A stretch of DNA of 64,000 nucleotides from Gemmatimonadota bacterium (GTDB taxonomy: Bacteria; Latescibacterota; UBA2968): positions 135,007 through 199,006 of the forward strand of contig PBWH01000003.1 of assembly GCA_002727195.1 (NCBI GenBank), in the 5' to 3' direction. The notes under the pieces are model-generated. The model was given only the letters and a program-made list of their open reading frames with translations, made no database searches and was not told the DNA's origin. Shown in pieces: positions 19,554 to 28,578 of this stretch. The number at the start of each line of letters is the position of its first letter. The first letter of the stretch is position 1. The translations under genes and the position numbers were made by a program.

Positions 19554-22500
19554 GTGAGACGCACGACCTTCACGTGGATCCCGGTGGGTGGCGCCCTGTT
19601 TCTCGGCTTGATCGCATTGATCGTGATGTTCGGGTTCCTGAACTATCCGATCAAAGCCGTGCTGGAGAGCCGTCTGTCCGATACCCTTGGAGCGGAGGTG
19701 ACGGTCGAGTCGCTCGAGGGGAATCCGTTCTACGACGTGAGTCTATCTCGTGTAGAGATCAGCGATGCGTCCAAGATGGCATTCGCCTGTGGTGAGGTGG
19801 CGATTACCTACCGTCCCATAGGATTGTTGTGGGGGACGTTCGTTGTCGACAGCCTTCGGCTCGAGAGCCCCAGACTGATCTGGCGGCACACTCCAGGAGA
19901 AGGTCCGGGTAATCGGTCGCTGCCGGCGATCGACCTGAAGCACGTCGTCGTCGAGCGGGGGATCCTGACCCTTCAGCAAGATTCGACGGAAACCGTTGCC
20001 GAAGACCTCAATTTCGAAGTCGGTTTCCAGAATACGTCCGGTGAAGCGATGCTTCAGGTCAACCGGCTGCGGACCCAGGTGCTGGAACCGCCTATACGGT
20101 TGACCAACCTCGAGGGTTTGGTGATGTCCAGAGAGGATATCGTGCTCCTCCAGGAAGTCGTCGTCTCATCCCCCCACAGTAGCGTGACGGTCAGCGGAGA
20201 AATCGTGGGGCTCGCTAACCCCCATTATCGGTTCGATGTGGCCGTCGATTCGCTAAACCTCGATGAAGTGAATCAGGTGGCGGGGACGGATCTCCCATCT
20301 GCGGTGGTCTGGTTGTCCGGACGAGCTGAGGGCTCACGTACTTCGGCCGATCTGGCTTTCGATTGGGTCGTGGGCGGGGCGGCCGGTGACCTTAAGTTCG
20401 GCTTCTCTGAAGTGGGTGACAAATGGCACACGCTCACGGTTAGGGGCCGCGAGGTCGACCTCGCCCGCTTGCTGGGCGTTTCGATCCGGGGAGATTTCGA
20501 AATCCGGGCAGACGGCACAGGGTTGGACGTTGATGCGGCGATCGGTCAGGCCGTTGCCAGTGTGTCCAACGGGTCACTCTACGGGATGCCGATCGATTCG
20601 GTCGCGGCTGAAGTGCGCTATGAGCAGGGGTTGGTGTCCGGAGGACTGCTGCTGGATGGGGAGGTCGGGACGTTCTATGGTTCGATGCGCGTCGACCGGG
20701 ACGAGCGGTTCTGGATGAGGGGACGCCTCGCTGGGATCAACCTCCTCCACGCCGGTGGACCGGAGTCGGTGCTCGCCGGTGACCTGAGTGTCACTCGCCA
20801 CCGCGAGCGGACCACCATCGGTGTCGACATGGATCGCGTCGGTCTGTTCGGTGAAGACGCAGGAACGATATCGGCCCGGCTTCGTCTCGACGAGCAGGGC
20901 CTGGTCCTGGAGCGCGCAGATTGGAAAGACGCGCCGTATGGCCTCGCGTTGCAGGTCGAGGGAGACTGCTGGCGGAGGGAGGACGGGCTGTTTGATCTGA
21001 ACGCCAGTGGCTCCTGGTCCCCGCGCGTCGTCCTTGGTGGGCCTGAGGAGATGGACTCGGTTGCCTTCCAGGGGAGGGCGTGGAGTGAAGGTCTAGCCTA
21101 TGGGGCCACGCGTCGTCGGGCGGACCTTACCGCCGACCTAGAGGGGCTGTTCGGTTTGGGTGAGATGCGGGCCGAAGTGTCTGCCGATGGAGATCGCATT
21201 AGGATCGAGTCTTTCCGTTCCGATGGGGCGAACGCAGTGTTGACCGTCTCCGGAGAGTCGATCCTCGGGAGCGCATACGATCTTCACGCCACCTATGGAT
21301 CCTCGTCTCTCGATGGGATTCCGACGCACCTAGTGGCCGGTGGGGACGGACGGATGATTACGGCCACGGGGTCGGTGGTGGGCGCCTGGGAGAAACCTGA
21401 AGTATCGGCGAACATCTCTGCGGATTCGCTTTACGTGGCCGGTGGGTCGTTCGTGGGCTTGGGGGCGGACGTCAACCTGCCCATCGACGGCGTAGGAGGG
21501 CTCTCCTTGAACGCGCAAACGGCCTCATGGGGTGGACGGACCCTGCACGACTTTTTCGCTGACTTCGGCCAAACGGATGGCGAGACCCTCTTCCTAATCG
21601 GGAGCAGCGAGTCCTACGAGAACCGGCTCTCGATCTGGGGCAATGCAGCCACATCAGGGGACAGCCTGTCCGTTCGTGTAGAATCCGCGCTGATCCAACT
21701 CCAAGATGAATACCTCATCAACAAGGGACCGATCGCCCTGGCCCATTCCCGGTCCGATGGGCTGACCATCGAACATCTCTACCTCGCAGGCCCTGCGGGG
21801 GAACTGGAGGCGGTTCCACCCGATGAGACGGGTGGTGTAAACATCCGCGTGAACGAGTTCGACCTGGGCCCGTGGGCGTTCCTCTTGGGGATGAACGGAC
21901 GAATCGAGGGCGAACTGTCCGGCGGTGTGGCGGTCACACTGGAAGATGGGCAATGGGCGACAGCGGCGACCTTCGAGGTGGCCAACGCTCGGATCGACAG
22001 TTTTGGGGCCGACGTGCTATACGGGGATCTCACGCACCAGGGAGACCGCCTATCCGGAACCGTCGGCGCACGCATTGGGACTGGAAACGTATACCTCGAA
22101 GGGCACGCCGGGATCGGGGCGGATCAGGAGGTGGACACGCGTTTTGGGGCGGAAGCCGTGCCGCTTTCTGCCCTGAACGGGTTCTGGCCCCAGATCGATG
22201 ATATAGATGGCGAGTTGTCCGGGCAGGTTTGGATCACGGGGCCCTCGAACGACGTCCACGTCAATGGTGACCTCGTCGCGAGCAGCGGAGAGTTCCACAT
22301 CCCGTCCCTCAATCGTGGATTGAATAAAGTGTCACTAGAGGTAGACGTTTCTCCCGGTTTGCTGACGTTCACCACGTTCTCGGGGACAGGGATCACGGGC
22401 GATCTGGCCGCGGCCGGAACGATCGATCTGAGTCCGCTCGACCTGTCGAAGCTGTCGACAGATCCGGTGTTTGGCTCGCTCGACCTGGAGATTACGGCGA

Positions 22501-23531
22501 CCACCCTAGACGCGTCGGGGACGCCCGACATTCAGGCGACGATCGATGGGACGGTCCGGATAACAGGATCACTCGACAGCCCGAAACTATCGGGGAGAGT
22601 CGACCTGCAGAAAGCCGAGATCCGCTTGCTGTCGATGCTTCAGGCGCCACCGGATCCGGAGAGTATCTGGCGAGTGGTCCCGTTCTTCAGGAACCTGCAG
22701 ATGGACCTCACCCTGGCCGCTGCCCGGCAGCTCTGGGTTCGCGATGATCTTGTGAACGTCGAACTGGCAGGAGACCTGGATATTCTTCGTGACCTCGAGG
22801 ACATCGCGGAACGGCGTGCGGACGAGCTGGGGTTCCGATTCTTCGGGTCGATGAACAGCCTTCGAGGGACGTACCGGTTTCAGAACAGGACGTTCCGCAT
22901 CTGGCGAGAGGAGGGGGAGGGCGGTATTGTCTTCGATGGGGAGCGCTCAGCAGGTCCGCAGATCGACATGAAGGCTTGGGCGCGGATTCCGACGGTAGAG
23001 CCTGCTGGGGCCGAGGGAGAAGTCACGAGAGGCGAAATCGATATCACAGTCCTGGCGACTGGCTCGTTCGAGAAACCCGAGTTGCTCCTTGTCCAGGGAC
23101 GTCCTGATGCCGAGGAGGATTTTGATCTCGCCGTCGATGAGACCCGGCAAGCTGAGCTGCTTTCATACATCCTCTTCGGCCGAAATCCTGACCTGTTGAT
23201 CGCGGCCGAGCAGAGTCTGCTGGGTGAGCAGTCGACCGGCTTGATCCTGGGGATGGCTACCCGCGAGCTCCAGAGTCGGATTGCTGAAAGCCTGAACCTC
23301 GATTTGGTTCAGGTCGAGATGGGATCTGCTTCGACGATTGACCGGGTGACCGTTGGAAAATACATCGGTGATCGGCTTTTTGTGACGTACGAGGACCAAA
23401 TCGGGCAAGGGCGGGAGTTTGGTGTCGAATACCAGCTGCTCCCTCGGTTCTCGCTCGAATCGAGGTTTGAGGAAACGCCTGACGGTCAGGTTCAGCCGTC
23501 CCTCCGGTTTACGTGGGGGAAGGACTGGTAA
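19554..23531 (+). CDS. tamB: TamB-like inner-membrane-anchored bridge protein
   Basis: A 1325-residue AsmA/TamB-family protein that partners TamA across the periplasm. It starts at GTG 19554, 24 bases after tamA. One N-terminal membrane helix (GGALFLGLIALIVMFGFLNY) anchors it in the inner membrane. A long repetitive beta-strand region forms the periplasmic groove. The C-terminal TamB (DUF490) domain starts near 950 and ends with YLLFGR-like SYILFGRNPDL, VTVGKYIGDRLFVTYED and FTWGKDW, as in E. coli TamB. The E. coli protein is slightly shorter (about 1260). No terminator is evident after it. Confidence 0.9.
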   Translation: MRRTTFTWIPVGGALFLGLIALIVMFGFLNYPIKAVLESRLSDTLGAEVTVESLEGNPFYDVSLSRVEISDASKMAFACGEVAITYRPIGLLWGTFVVDSLRLESPRLIWRHTPGEGPGNRSLPAIDLKHVVVERGILTLQQDSTETVAEDLNFEVGFQNTSGEAMLQVNRLRTQVLEPPIRLTNLEGLVMSREDIVLLQEVVVSSPHSSVTVSGEIVGLANPHYRFDVAVDSLNLDEVNQVAGTDLPSAVVWLSGRAEGSRTSADLAFDWVVGGAAGDLKFGFSEVGDKWHTLTVRGREVDLARLLGVSIRGDFEIRADGTGLDVDAAIGQAVASVSNGSLYGMPIDSVAAEVRYEQGLVSGGLLLDGEVGTFYGSMRVDRDERFWMRGRLAGINLLHAGGPESVLAGDLSVTRHRERTTIGVDMDRVGLFGEDAGTISARLRLDEQGLVLERADWKDAPYGLALQVEGDCWRREDGLFDLNASGSWSPRVVLGGPEEMDSVAFQGRAWSEGLAYGATRRRADLTADLEGLFGLGEMRAEVSADGDRIRIESFRSDGANAVLTVSGESILGSAYDLHATYGSSSLDGIPTHLVAGGDGRMITATGSVVGAWEKPEVSANISADSLYVAGGSFVGLGADVNLPIDGVGGLSLNAQTASWGGRTLHDFFADFGQTDGETLFLIGSSESYENRLSIWGNAATSGDSLSVRVESALIQLQDEYLINKGPIALAHSRSDGLTIEHLYLAGPAGELEAVPPDETGGVNIRVNEFDLGPWAFLLGMNGRIEGELSGGVAVTLEDGQWATAATFEVANARIDSFGADVLYGDLTHQGDRLSGTVGARIGTGNVYLEGHAGIGADQEVDTRFGAEAVPLSALNGFWPQIDDIDGELSGQVWITGPSNDVHVNGDLVASSGEFHIPSLNRGLNKVSLEVDVSPGLLTFTTFSGTGITGDLAAAGTIDLSPLDLSKLSTDPVFGSLDLEITATTLDASGTPDIQATIDGTVRITGSLDSPKLSGRVDLQKAEIRLLSMLQAPPDPESIWRVVPFFRNLQMDLTLAAARQLWVRDDLVNVELAGDLDILRDLEDIAERRADELGFRFFGSMNSLRGTYRFQNRTFRIWREEGEGGIVFDGERSAGPQIDMKAWARIPTVEPAGAEGEVTRGEIDITVLATGSFEKPELLLVQGRPDAEEDFDLAVDETRQAELLSYILFGRNPDLLIAAEQSLLGEQSTGLILGMATRELQSRIAESLNLDLVQVEMGSASTIDRVTVGKYIGDRLFVTYEDQIGQGREFGVEYQLLPRFSLESRFEETPDGQVQPSLRFTWGKDW

Positions 23532-23624
23532 GCAAGGCGGGTTGACGGATGGGCCGCTTCGGCCTAGGATACGTCCCTTGCCGCCACTGAGAGGCAAGCG
23601 CGGCTGGCAATCAAGGAGGGGTCA

Positions 23625-24833
23625 ATGGCGAAGGACTACAAAGTACGGGCGACATACTGCTACCACCGGGCATCGGAAGACGAGGTCTACGCGTCGCTGA
23701 AACGGGCGACAGATCCGCTTGACCGCTCGTGGGAAAAGCTCGGGGCTGCGGACCGGATCGTGGTGAAGTTCAACATGATGAAGCTGCCAGATAGCCTGCA
23801 CTATTTCGCAGGCCGAAGGCGCGAGCTGGTCGATGAGGCGGTATGCCGGTCTGTGCTGAAGCTTCTCAAGGAGCGGACCACCGCGAAGTTGATCGTCACC
23901 GACACCAACCCTTACAACAGAGAAACCCACCTGATGGGCGATGACTTCAACTACGCCCATATCCTGCGTGAATACGACGCCGAGTTCGTGGATTCGAACG
24001 CGGAACCGATCCGGTCATACGACGTGCCCGGAGGCGGGCTGATGTTCGATCGTTACCAGCTCAGCGGGTGCTTCGAGGGGGCGGAGGTGGTGTCCGTCTC
24101 GAAGATGAAGAACCACCTGTTTATGGGCGTGACGCTTTGCATGAAAAATCTGTTCGGTCTGCCGCCGATCACCCCACCTAAGGGACGGTTGCGAAGCTAC
24201 TATCACCACTTTATCCGGCTGTCCTATGTCCTCCCGGACCTGGGGATGATCACCAATCCCTGCTTGAATATCGTTGACGCCCTCACCGGACAGTGGGGGC
24301 GCGAGTGGGATGGCGAAGGCCGGATCTGCGACGCCCTGATCGCCGGTGATCAGGTGACCGCGACCGATGCCTGTGGGACGGCATTGATGGGACACCACCC
24401 CGCGTCCGACTGGCCCACGCCTCCGTTCCGACGGGACCGCAATCATCTGTTGATCGCGGCACGTCACGGGTTCGGTACGGTCAACCTGGACGAGATCGAC
24501 TTCGAGTCTGAAGTCGAGGGACCGCTGGCTGAGTTCGATTCGGAGGCGACGGACTCGGAGGGCACTGTCGAGAGCTGGCGGCGGACTACCTGTGAGCAGG
24601 CCCTGGTCTATCGGGACCGGTCATCTTCTCTGATCGACAAGCATCGGAACGAGTTCATCTTCCTCCAGGATGGGGACGTGGTCTGGTCCGGTTCGGACCC
24701 CTCGAACCTCGGGAGTCGCCGCAAGCTGAGTGGAGACAAGAAGGATCAGGCGATGTGGCTCAAGCTGGTCGACCCGGACGAGGTGGAAGGGGAGCGCTTC
24801 GCCTCCTACGAGGAATGTCTCAACGTGGCCTGA
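23625..24833 (+). CDS. DUF362 domain protein
   Basis: A 402-residue cytoplasmic protein, ATG 23625 behind AAGGAGG. It shows the DUF362 pattern: IVVKFNMMKLP near 46-56, a central VVSVSKMKNHLFMGVTLCMKNLFG block and DACGTALMGH. Related proteins often carry a ferredoxin domain and are annotated as iron-sulfur proteins. Here there is no 4Fe-4S cysteine cluster, so it is the short form. Its function is unknown. It is monocistronic, with a nested hairpin terminator just downstream. Confidence 0.75.
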   Translation: MAKDYKVRATYCYHRASEDEVYASLKRATDPLDRSWEKLGAADRIVVKFNMMKLPDSLHYFAGRRRELVDEAVCRSVLKLLKERTTAKLIVTDTNPYNRETHLMGDDFNYAHILREYDAEFVDSNAEPIRSYDVPGGGLMFDRYQLSGCFEGAEVVSVSKMKNHLFMGVTLCMKNLFGLPPITPPKGRLRSYYHHFIRLSYVLPDLGMITNPCLNIVDALTGQWGREWDGEGRICDALIAGDQVTATDACGTALMGHHPASDWPTPPFRRDRNHLLIAARHGFGTVNLDEIDFESEVEGPLAEFDSEATDSEGTVESWRRTTCEQALVYRDRSSSLIDKHRNEFIFLQDGDVVWSGSDPSNLGSRRKLSGDKKDQAMWLKLVDPDEVEGERFASYEECLNVA

Positions 24834-24840
24834 ATCTTCA

Positions 24841-24890
24841 GGACATGATCCAGCCCACAGGCTCCCGAGTCTGTGGGATTTTTCATGTCC
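24841..24890 (+). terminator. Nested hairpin terminator after the DUF362 gene
   Basis: The inner stem CCCACAG/CTGTGGG (24854-24860 with 24871-24877) is followed by ATTTTT. An outer stem GGACATGA/TCATGTCC (24841-24848 with 24883-24890) is also perfect and encloses the T-run. The inner hairpin would terminate. Pairing of the outer arms would instead sequester the T-tract, so the two folds compete. Confidence 0.7.
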
Positions 24891-24916
24891 CGCGTGCTGC
24901 GCTCCGGGATTCCCGG

Positions 24917-24945
24917 TTGACACTAGAACCCAATCTCATTAGGCT
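24917..24945 (+). promoter_or_regulatory. Sigma-70-type promoter candidate
   Basis: TTGACA (24917-24922), a 17-base spacer, then TAGGCT (24940-24945). The -35 is perfect and the -10 keeps three of six consensus bases. It points into the 330-base stretch before the CBS gene. That stretch (24946-25273) has no convincing gene: the only frames present lack a ribosome site and resemblance to known proteins. It may be a long leader. Confidence 0.45.
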
Positions 24946-25273
24946 GGAAACGCCCTGAGACTGCGGGATTCTACGTGATTCCAGTGGGGTGTCGGGTGGG
25001 ATCTGAGAGTGTGTTTCGACGATGTCTACTGACCCCTTCTTTGGTATAGCCACCCACAAGTCTATGGCCGACGGGCACGAATGTTCCCGTGCAGAGGAGT
25101 ATGTCCAGCGTGGGAGAGTGCGCAATCTGATTCAGCAGGATGGCGTCTACCGTGCCTACGTCCACCGGGCGAGCTGTTACCTAATCAAGATGTGGCACGA
25201 CGGCACTCAGGCTAGGAATACATGCTCGTGCAACTAAAGCAACGCCGGTACCTGCCGTCATACCGCGGCCACG

Positions 25274-25859
25274 ATGCTCGTCATCCTCAAGCGAGAGACC
25301 ACGGCCAAAGCAGAATCCGAATCAGCGGGAATCAATATCTACGAGGCTGGCAACTTTGTGGTCCCGGAGATGACGGATGATCCGATTGTCGATGACTCAC
25401 CCGACGAGGATCAGGAAGAGGATCCAGTCTCGGTTGTCACCCGGGCGCTGACGTCGAGAGATGTGACGTCATCCTCTGTGGGAACACTCAGCGAGGGTGC
25501 GAGCGTCGCCGAGGCGTGGGAGTTCATCCAGAGCGACTCGGTTCGGCATGTACTGATCGTCTCACCCGCCGGCACGATTCATGGTGTCATTTCAGATCGA
25601 GAGTTGCTTCCTGATGCGGTCGCAGATGCTACTTCGCCCGAGGCGCGTCCTCTGTCCGAACGCCGGGTCCGGGATCTGGTGTCTTCACAAACGCCACACC
25701 GCGGGTCCTGACACGGACATCGCTCAGATCGCCCGGGTGCTGTACGAGGAACACGTGGGGTCGCTGCCCATTATCGATGACAGCAAGAATCTGGTCGGTA
25801 TGATTACGAGGAGCGACATCTTCAAGGCGATCGTCGAAGGAGGCCTCCGTGGCGGATGA
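25274..25859 (+). pseudogene. CBS-domain pair protein, frameshifted
   Basis: Two CBS domains are visible. The first (about 25440-25690) reads LTSRDVTSSSVGTLSEGASV and HVLIVSPAGTIHGVISDREL in one frame. The second (25706-25859) reads DTDIAQIARVLYEEHVGSLP and LVGMITRSDIFKAIVEGG in another. The switch occurs around 25660-25705, leaving the first frame to stop at 25711. CBS pairs bind adenine nucleotides and regulate attached proteins, but this one would be a stand-alone pair. The start is uncertain: ATG 25274, or ATG 25370 with GGAG just before it. The end overlaps the next gene by 11 bases. A single indel could also be an assembly error. Confidence 0.7.
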
Positions 25860-26892
25860 CCTGCAAGGCGGGTTGATCGGCTGCGGCTATTTCGCGCGTA
25901 ACCACCTGAACGGGTGGCGGGAGGTCGAGGGAGCCGGGATCGTCTCGCTGTGTGACCAGGATCAGGAGGCTTTGGGGCAGGCGGCGTCGGATTTCGGGAT
26001 TCCCGAACAGTACACCGATCCACAAGCGATGCTGGAATCCGAAGACCTGGATTTCGTCGATGTGGTGACCCAGGCGCCGTCTCACCGGTTTCTTGTCGAA
26101 CTGGTCGCGGCTAGTGGGGCACACGTAATCTGCCAAAAGCCTTTCGCGCCGACGCTGGATGACGCGCGCAGTATGGTGGTGGCCTGTAACCGTGCGGGCG
26201 TCAAGCTGATGGTCCACGAGAACTTCCGGTGGCAGCGGCCCATGCGCGAGTTGTACGAGGTGGTAAGCAGCGGGGCCATCGGTGAACCGTTCTTCGCTCG
26301 GGTGGAGTTCCGATCGGCGTGGGACGTCTACGCGAACCAGCCGTATCTTGCGACAGACGAGCGGTTCATCGTCTACGACCTTGGGATTCACCTTCTCGAT
26401 CTGGCCCGTTTCTTCCTTGGAGAAGTCGAGCAACTGTATGCCAGGTCACAGCGGGTCAATCCTGATATCCGGGCAGAGGATGTTGCGACCATCGTGATGG
26501 ATGTGGCCGGCGGAAAGACCTGTGTGGTCGAGGCGAGCTATGCTTCGAAACTCGAACATGAAGTGTTCCCGCAGACATTGATCAAGATCGAAGGGGAACG
26601 CGGGGCAGCTGTCCTGGGAAGAGATTACGCGCTGAGTGTGACGAATGAAGCGGGTACGGAGACCCGAGCGGTCCCGCCTCATACCTTCGACTGGAGTGAG
26701 TCGCCAGGCCAGGCGATCCAGGACGGCGTCGTGTCGATTCAGCGACACTGGGTCGAATGCTTGAGAACGGACGCCGAACCCGAGACCTCGGGTAGCGACA
26801 ACCTGCGGACACTGGAGTTGGTGTTCGGAACGTATCGATCGGCTGAGGAACGGTCCGTCTATCGTACGGAACGCAGCCTTGGGAGCTGGTAG
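25849..26892 (+). CDS. Gfo/Idh/MocA-family oxidoreductase
   Basis: A 347-residue NAD(P)-dependent sugar or cyclitol dehydrogenase. GTG 25849 overlaps the CBS gene. The Rossmann motif is GLIGCGYFARNHLNGW (residues 8-23), followed by an acidic residue after strand 2 (SLCDQD). The family's conserved lysine lies in HVICQKPFAPT (the usual EKP reads QKP), and the C-terminal domain has YDLGIHLLDLARFFLG, whose D/H pair corresponds to the substrate region. EKP to QKP replaces a usually acidic residue, but the catalytic Lys is kept. The substrate is unknown. Confidence 0.88.
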   Translation: MADDLQGGLIGCGYFARNHLNGWREVEGAGIVSLCDQDQEALGQAASDFGIPEQYTDPQAMLESEDLDFVDVVTQAPSHRFLVELVAASGAHVICQKPFAPTLDDARSMVVACNRAGVKLMVHENFRWQRPMRELYEVVSSGAIGEPFFARVEFRSAWDVYANQPYLATDERFIVYDLGIHLLDLARFFLGEVEQLYARSQRVNPDIRAEDVATIVMDVAGGKTCVVEASYASKLEHEVFPQTLIKIEGERGAAVLGRDYALSVTNEAGTETRAVPPHTFDWSESPGQAIQDGVVSIQRHWVECLRTDAEPETSGSDNLRTLELVFGTYRSAEERSVYRTERSLGSW

Positions 26893-26915
26893 CCGTGCAA
26901 GCGGACGGAGGGAGC

Positions 26916-27929
26916 ATGCCGGAAGAAGAATCGGATGTTCTGGTCAATGAGCTGAGAACGCGTGTTGAACGGCTTGAGTTGCTGTTGATGATCGGGCGAA
27001 TGATGCACGCCACGTCTGATCAAGAGGAGTTGATCAACAGTATTGCTCTCGCTGTGGGGCACTACCTGGATGCCGACCGGTGCTCCGTATTCTTCCACGA
27101 TCGCGAGGCGGACGAGCTCTACACACACCTCGCAGTTCGCACGGATGGGCAGGTGGATGACGCGATCCTGGCTCTGGAAGGCCAGCAGATTCGGATCAGG
27201 GCAGACGAAGGGATCGCCGGGAGCGTGTTCCAGTCCTCCGAGGTATTGAACGTTCAGGACACACGAACGAATGACCGGTTTACAGGGGGCGTCGACAACA
27301 AGACGGGCTACGAAACACGCAGTATCCTCTGCGTACCCCTTAAGAACCGGCGTGACCGGAACATCGGCGTACTGCAACTCCTGAACAAACAGGCCGATCC
27401 CGGATACTTCACGGCGGACGACGAGATCTTTGTCGGAGAGTTGGTCGAGCAGATCGGGGATCTGATGGAGTTAATCCTCAAGCGCAACGACCTGGAAAAG
27501 CGGAACGCTCGGCTGGAAGAGCAGATGCAGGAGCTCTCATCGATCGAGTATCTGGTGGGGGACCGCACGGCGATCAATGCGGTATTCCGACACAACCGCA
27601 GGATTCACTACTGGACGGGCGTCGCGGGTCTGTTCCTCTTGGCCCTGATGGCCGTCACATCGATCGGGATGGTGCATTACGATCCGTGGCGCAAGGTCAT
27701 GCTGGCGATGCACACGGGGACCATCTTTGGACTGGGTCATCGCTACTACTACTTCACAGACACGGTTTCGATCCTCACCCTTCTCATCTGCCTGTCCGGC
27801 CTGCTGATGTATGTGTATCCGCCGCTGAACCGCTGGCTCAAGAGGAAGAAGGATCAGATCCTGAAGGACAAGATGAGGGCCGCGGCCGAGCAAGCTGCCC
27901 GTGAACGCGGTCAAAATGGGTCATCTTGA
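26916..27929 (+). CDS. GAF domain fused to a PepSY-type three-helix membrane domain
   Basis: A 337-residue protein. ATG 26916 is chosen for the GGAGGGA directly upstream. Residues about 15-190 are a GAF domain (LLLMIGRMMHATSDQEELIN, DADRCSVFFHDREADELY, SILCVPLKNRRDRNIGVLQL). A short coiled coil follows (LEKRNARLEEQMQEL). The C-terminal 110 residues resemble the PepSY-associated membrane helices: NRRIHYWTGVAGLFLLALMA, AMHTGTIFGLGHRYYYFTD and a third helix SILTLLICLSGLLMYVYP. The histidines at the membrane faces are positioned as possible heme ligands. GAF normally senses small molecules or redox state in the cytosol, so this would be a cytosolic sensor on a membrane redox module. The next gene is a c-type cytochrome. 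Confidence 0.72.
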   Translation: MPEEESDVLVNELRTRVERLELLLMIGRMMHATSDQEELINSIALAVGHYLDADRCSVFFHDREADELYTHLAVRTDGQVDDAILALEGQQIRIRADEGIAGSVFQSSEVLNVQDTRTNDRFTGGVDNKTGYETRSILCVPLKNRRDRNIGVLQLLNKQADPGYFTADDEIFVGELVEQIGDLMELILKRNDLEKRNARLEEQMQELSSIEYLVGDRTAINAVFRHNRRIHYWTGVAGLFLLALMAVTSIGMVHYDPWRKVMLAMHTGTIFGLGHRYYYFTDTVSILTLLICLSGLLMYVYPPLNRWLKRKKDQILKDKMRAAAEQAARERGQNGSS

Positions 27930-28044
27930 CTTGCCCTTTAGCGGGGCTTATCTTCACGGCGATTCGAGTGCAGAAACCAACCCAATTGAGCCAGTATAGA
28001 CACGACCGGGCCCCGTTGGCCGGACGACGAGGGAGGAAAGACGG

Positions 28045-28494
28045 ATGAAAAATCGCCTGCGCGTGGTTGCCACCGCTATCGGGGTACTCGCCCTGTCAGC
28101 CGGATTCTGGGCGTGCGAAGGAGGGGGGAGCCACGACACCGACGATAATCTTCCGACCCGGCGCGCCAAGATGCGCGAGATCAAGATCAGTGCCGATCGG
28201 ATCATGGCGGTGCTGAAGAATCGGTCTCTTGACGGTGTCGAAGCGGATGCGCGGAAGATGCAGGCCAACTGGGCGACCGTAATCGATCTGTATCCTTCTG
28301 ACCACAAGGCCAAGTATATCGACTACAACCGGGAGGCCCAGCAGCGCGCGCTTGCCCTGGCCGGCCTCGCCAAGTCGGGGAACATCAACGGATCCATCAA
28401 GGAATTCCGCGACCTTGTCCCACTGTGTAACAGCTGCCACGAGGACTGCGCCTACATGCTGGCACCCGCATTCCCCGAATACGAACCAGAATAG
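28045..28494 (+). CDS. Exported mono-heme c-type cytochrome, cytochrome c-prime-like
   Basis: A 149-residue exported protein with ATG 28045 behind GAGGGAGGAAA. The N-terminus (MKNRLRVVATAIGVLALSAG) is a signal sequence. A Cys in GFWACEGGG may be lipidated, though the lipobox is not canonical. The body is alpha-helical, and a single heme site CNSCH lies near the C-terminus, the arrangement of class II cytochromes (cytochrome c-prime and c556). Two further cysteines close by (LVPLCNSCHEDCAYM) are unusual. It follows the GAF-membrane protein in the same direction after 115 bases and is closed by a strong terminator. Confidence 0.8.
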   Translation: MKNRLRVVATAIGVLALSAGFWACEGGGSHDTDDNLPTRRAKMREIKISADRIMAVLKNRSLDGVEADARKMQANWATVIDLYPSDHKAKYIDYNREAQQRALALAGLAKSGNINGSIKEFRDLVPLCNSCHEDCAYMLAPAFPEYEPE

Positions 28495-28513
28495 CCTGAC
28501 GCCCATAAAGCGT

Positions 28514-28545
28514 AAGGGAGCCCCTTCACGGGGCTCCCTTTTTTT
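28514..28545 (+). terminator. Rho-independent terminator after the cytochrome gene
   Basis: AAGGGAGCCCC and GGGGCTCCCTT form a perfect 11-bp stem with loop TTCAC, followed by a run of five further T. It also separates the cytochrome from the convergent phosphatase gene. Confidence 0.92.
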
Positions 28546-28578
28546 CGTTTCCGCATATCTGTTTCCTTCTTTGATCCC

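Noticed and set aside
25022-25237. 71-codon plus-strand frame
   Set aside because: There is no ribosome site, no recognisable motif and no downstream partner. It was kept only as part of an unassigned stretch.
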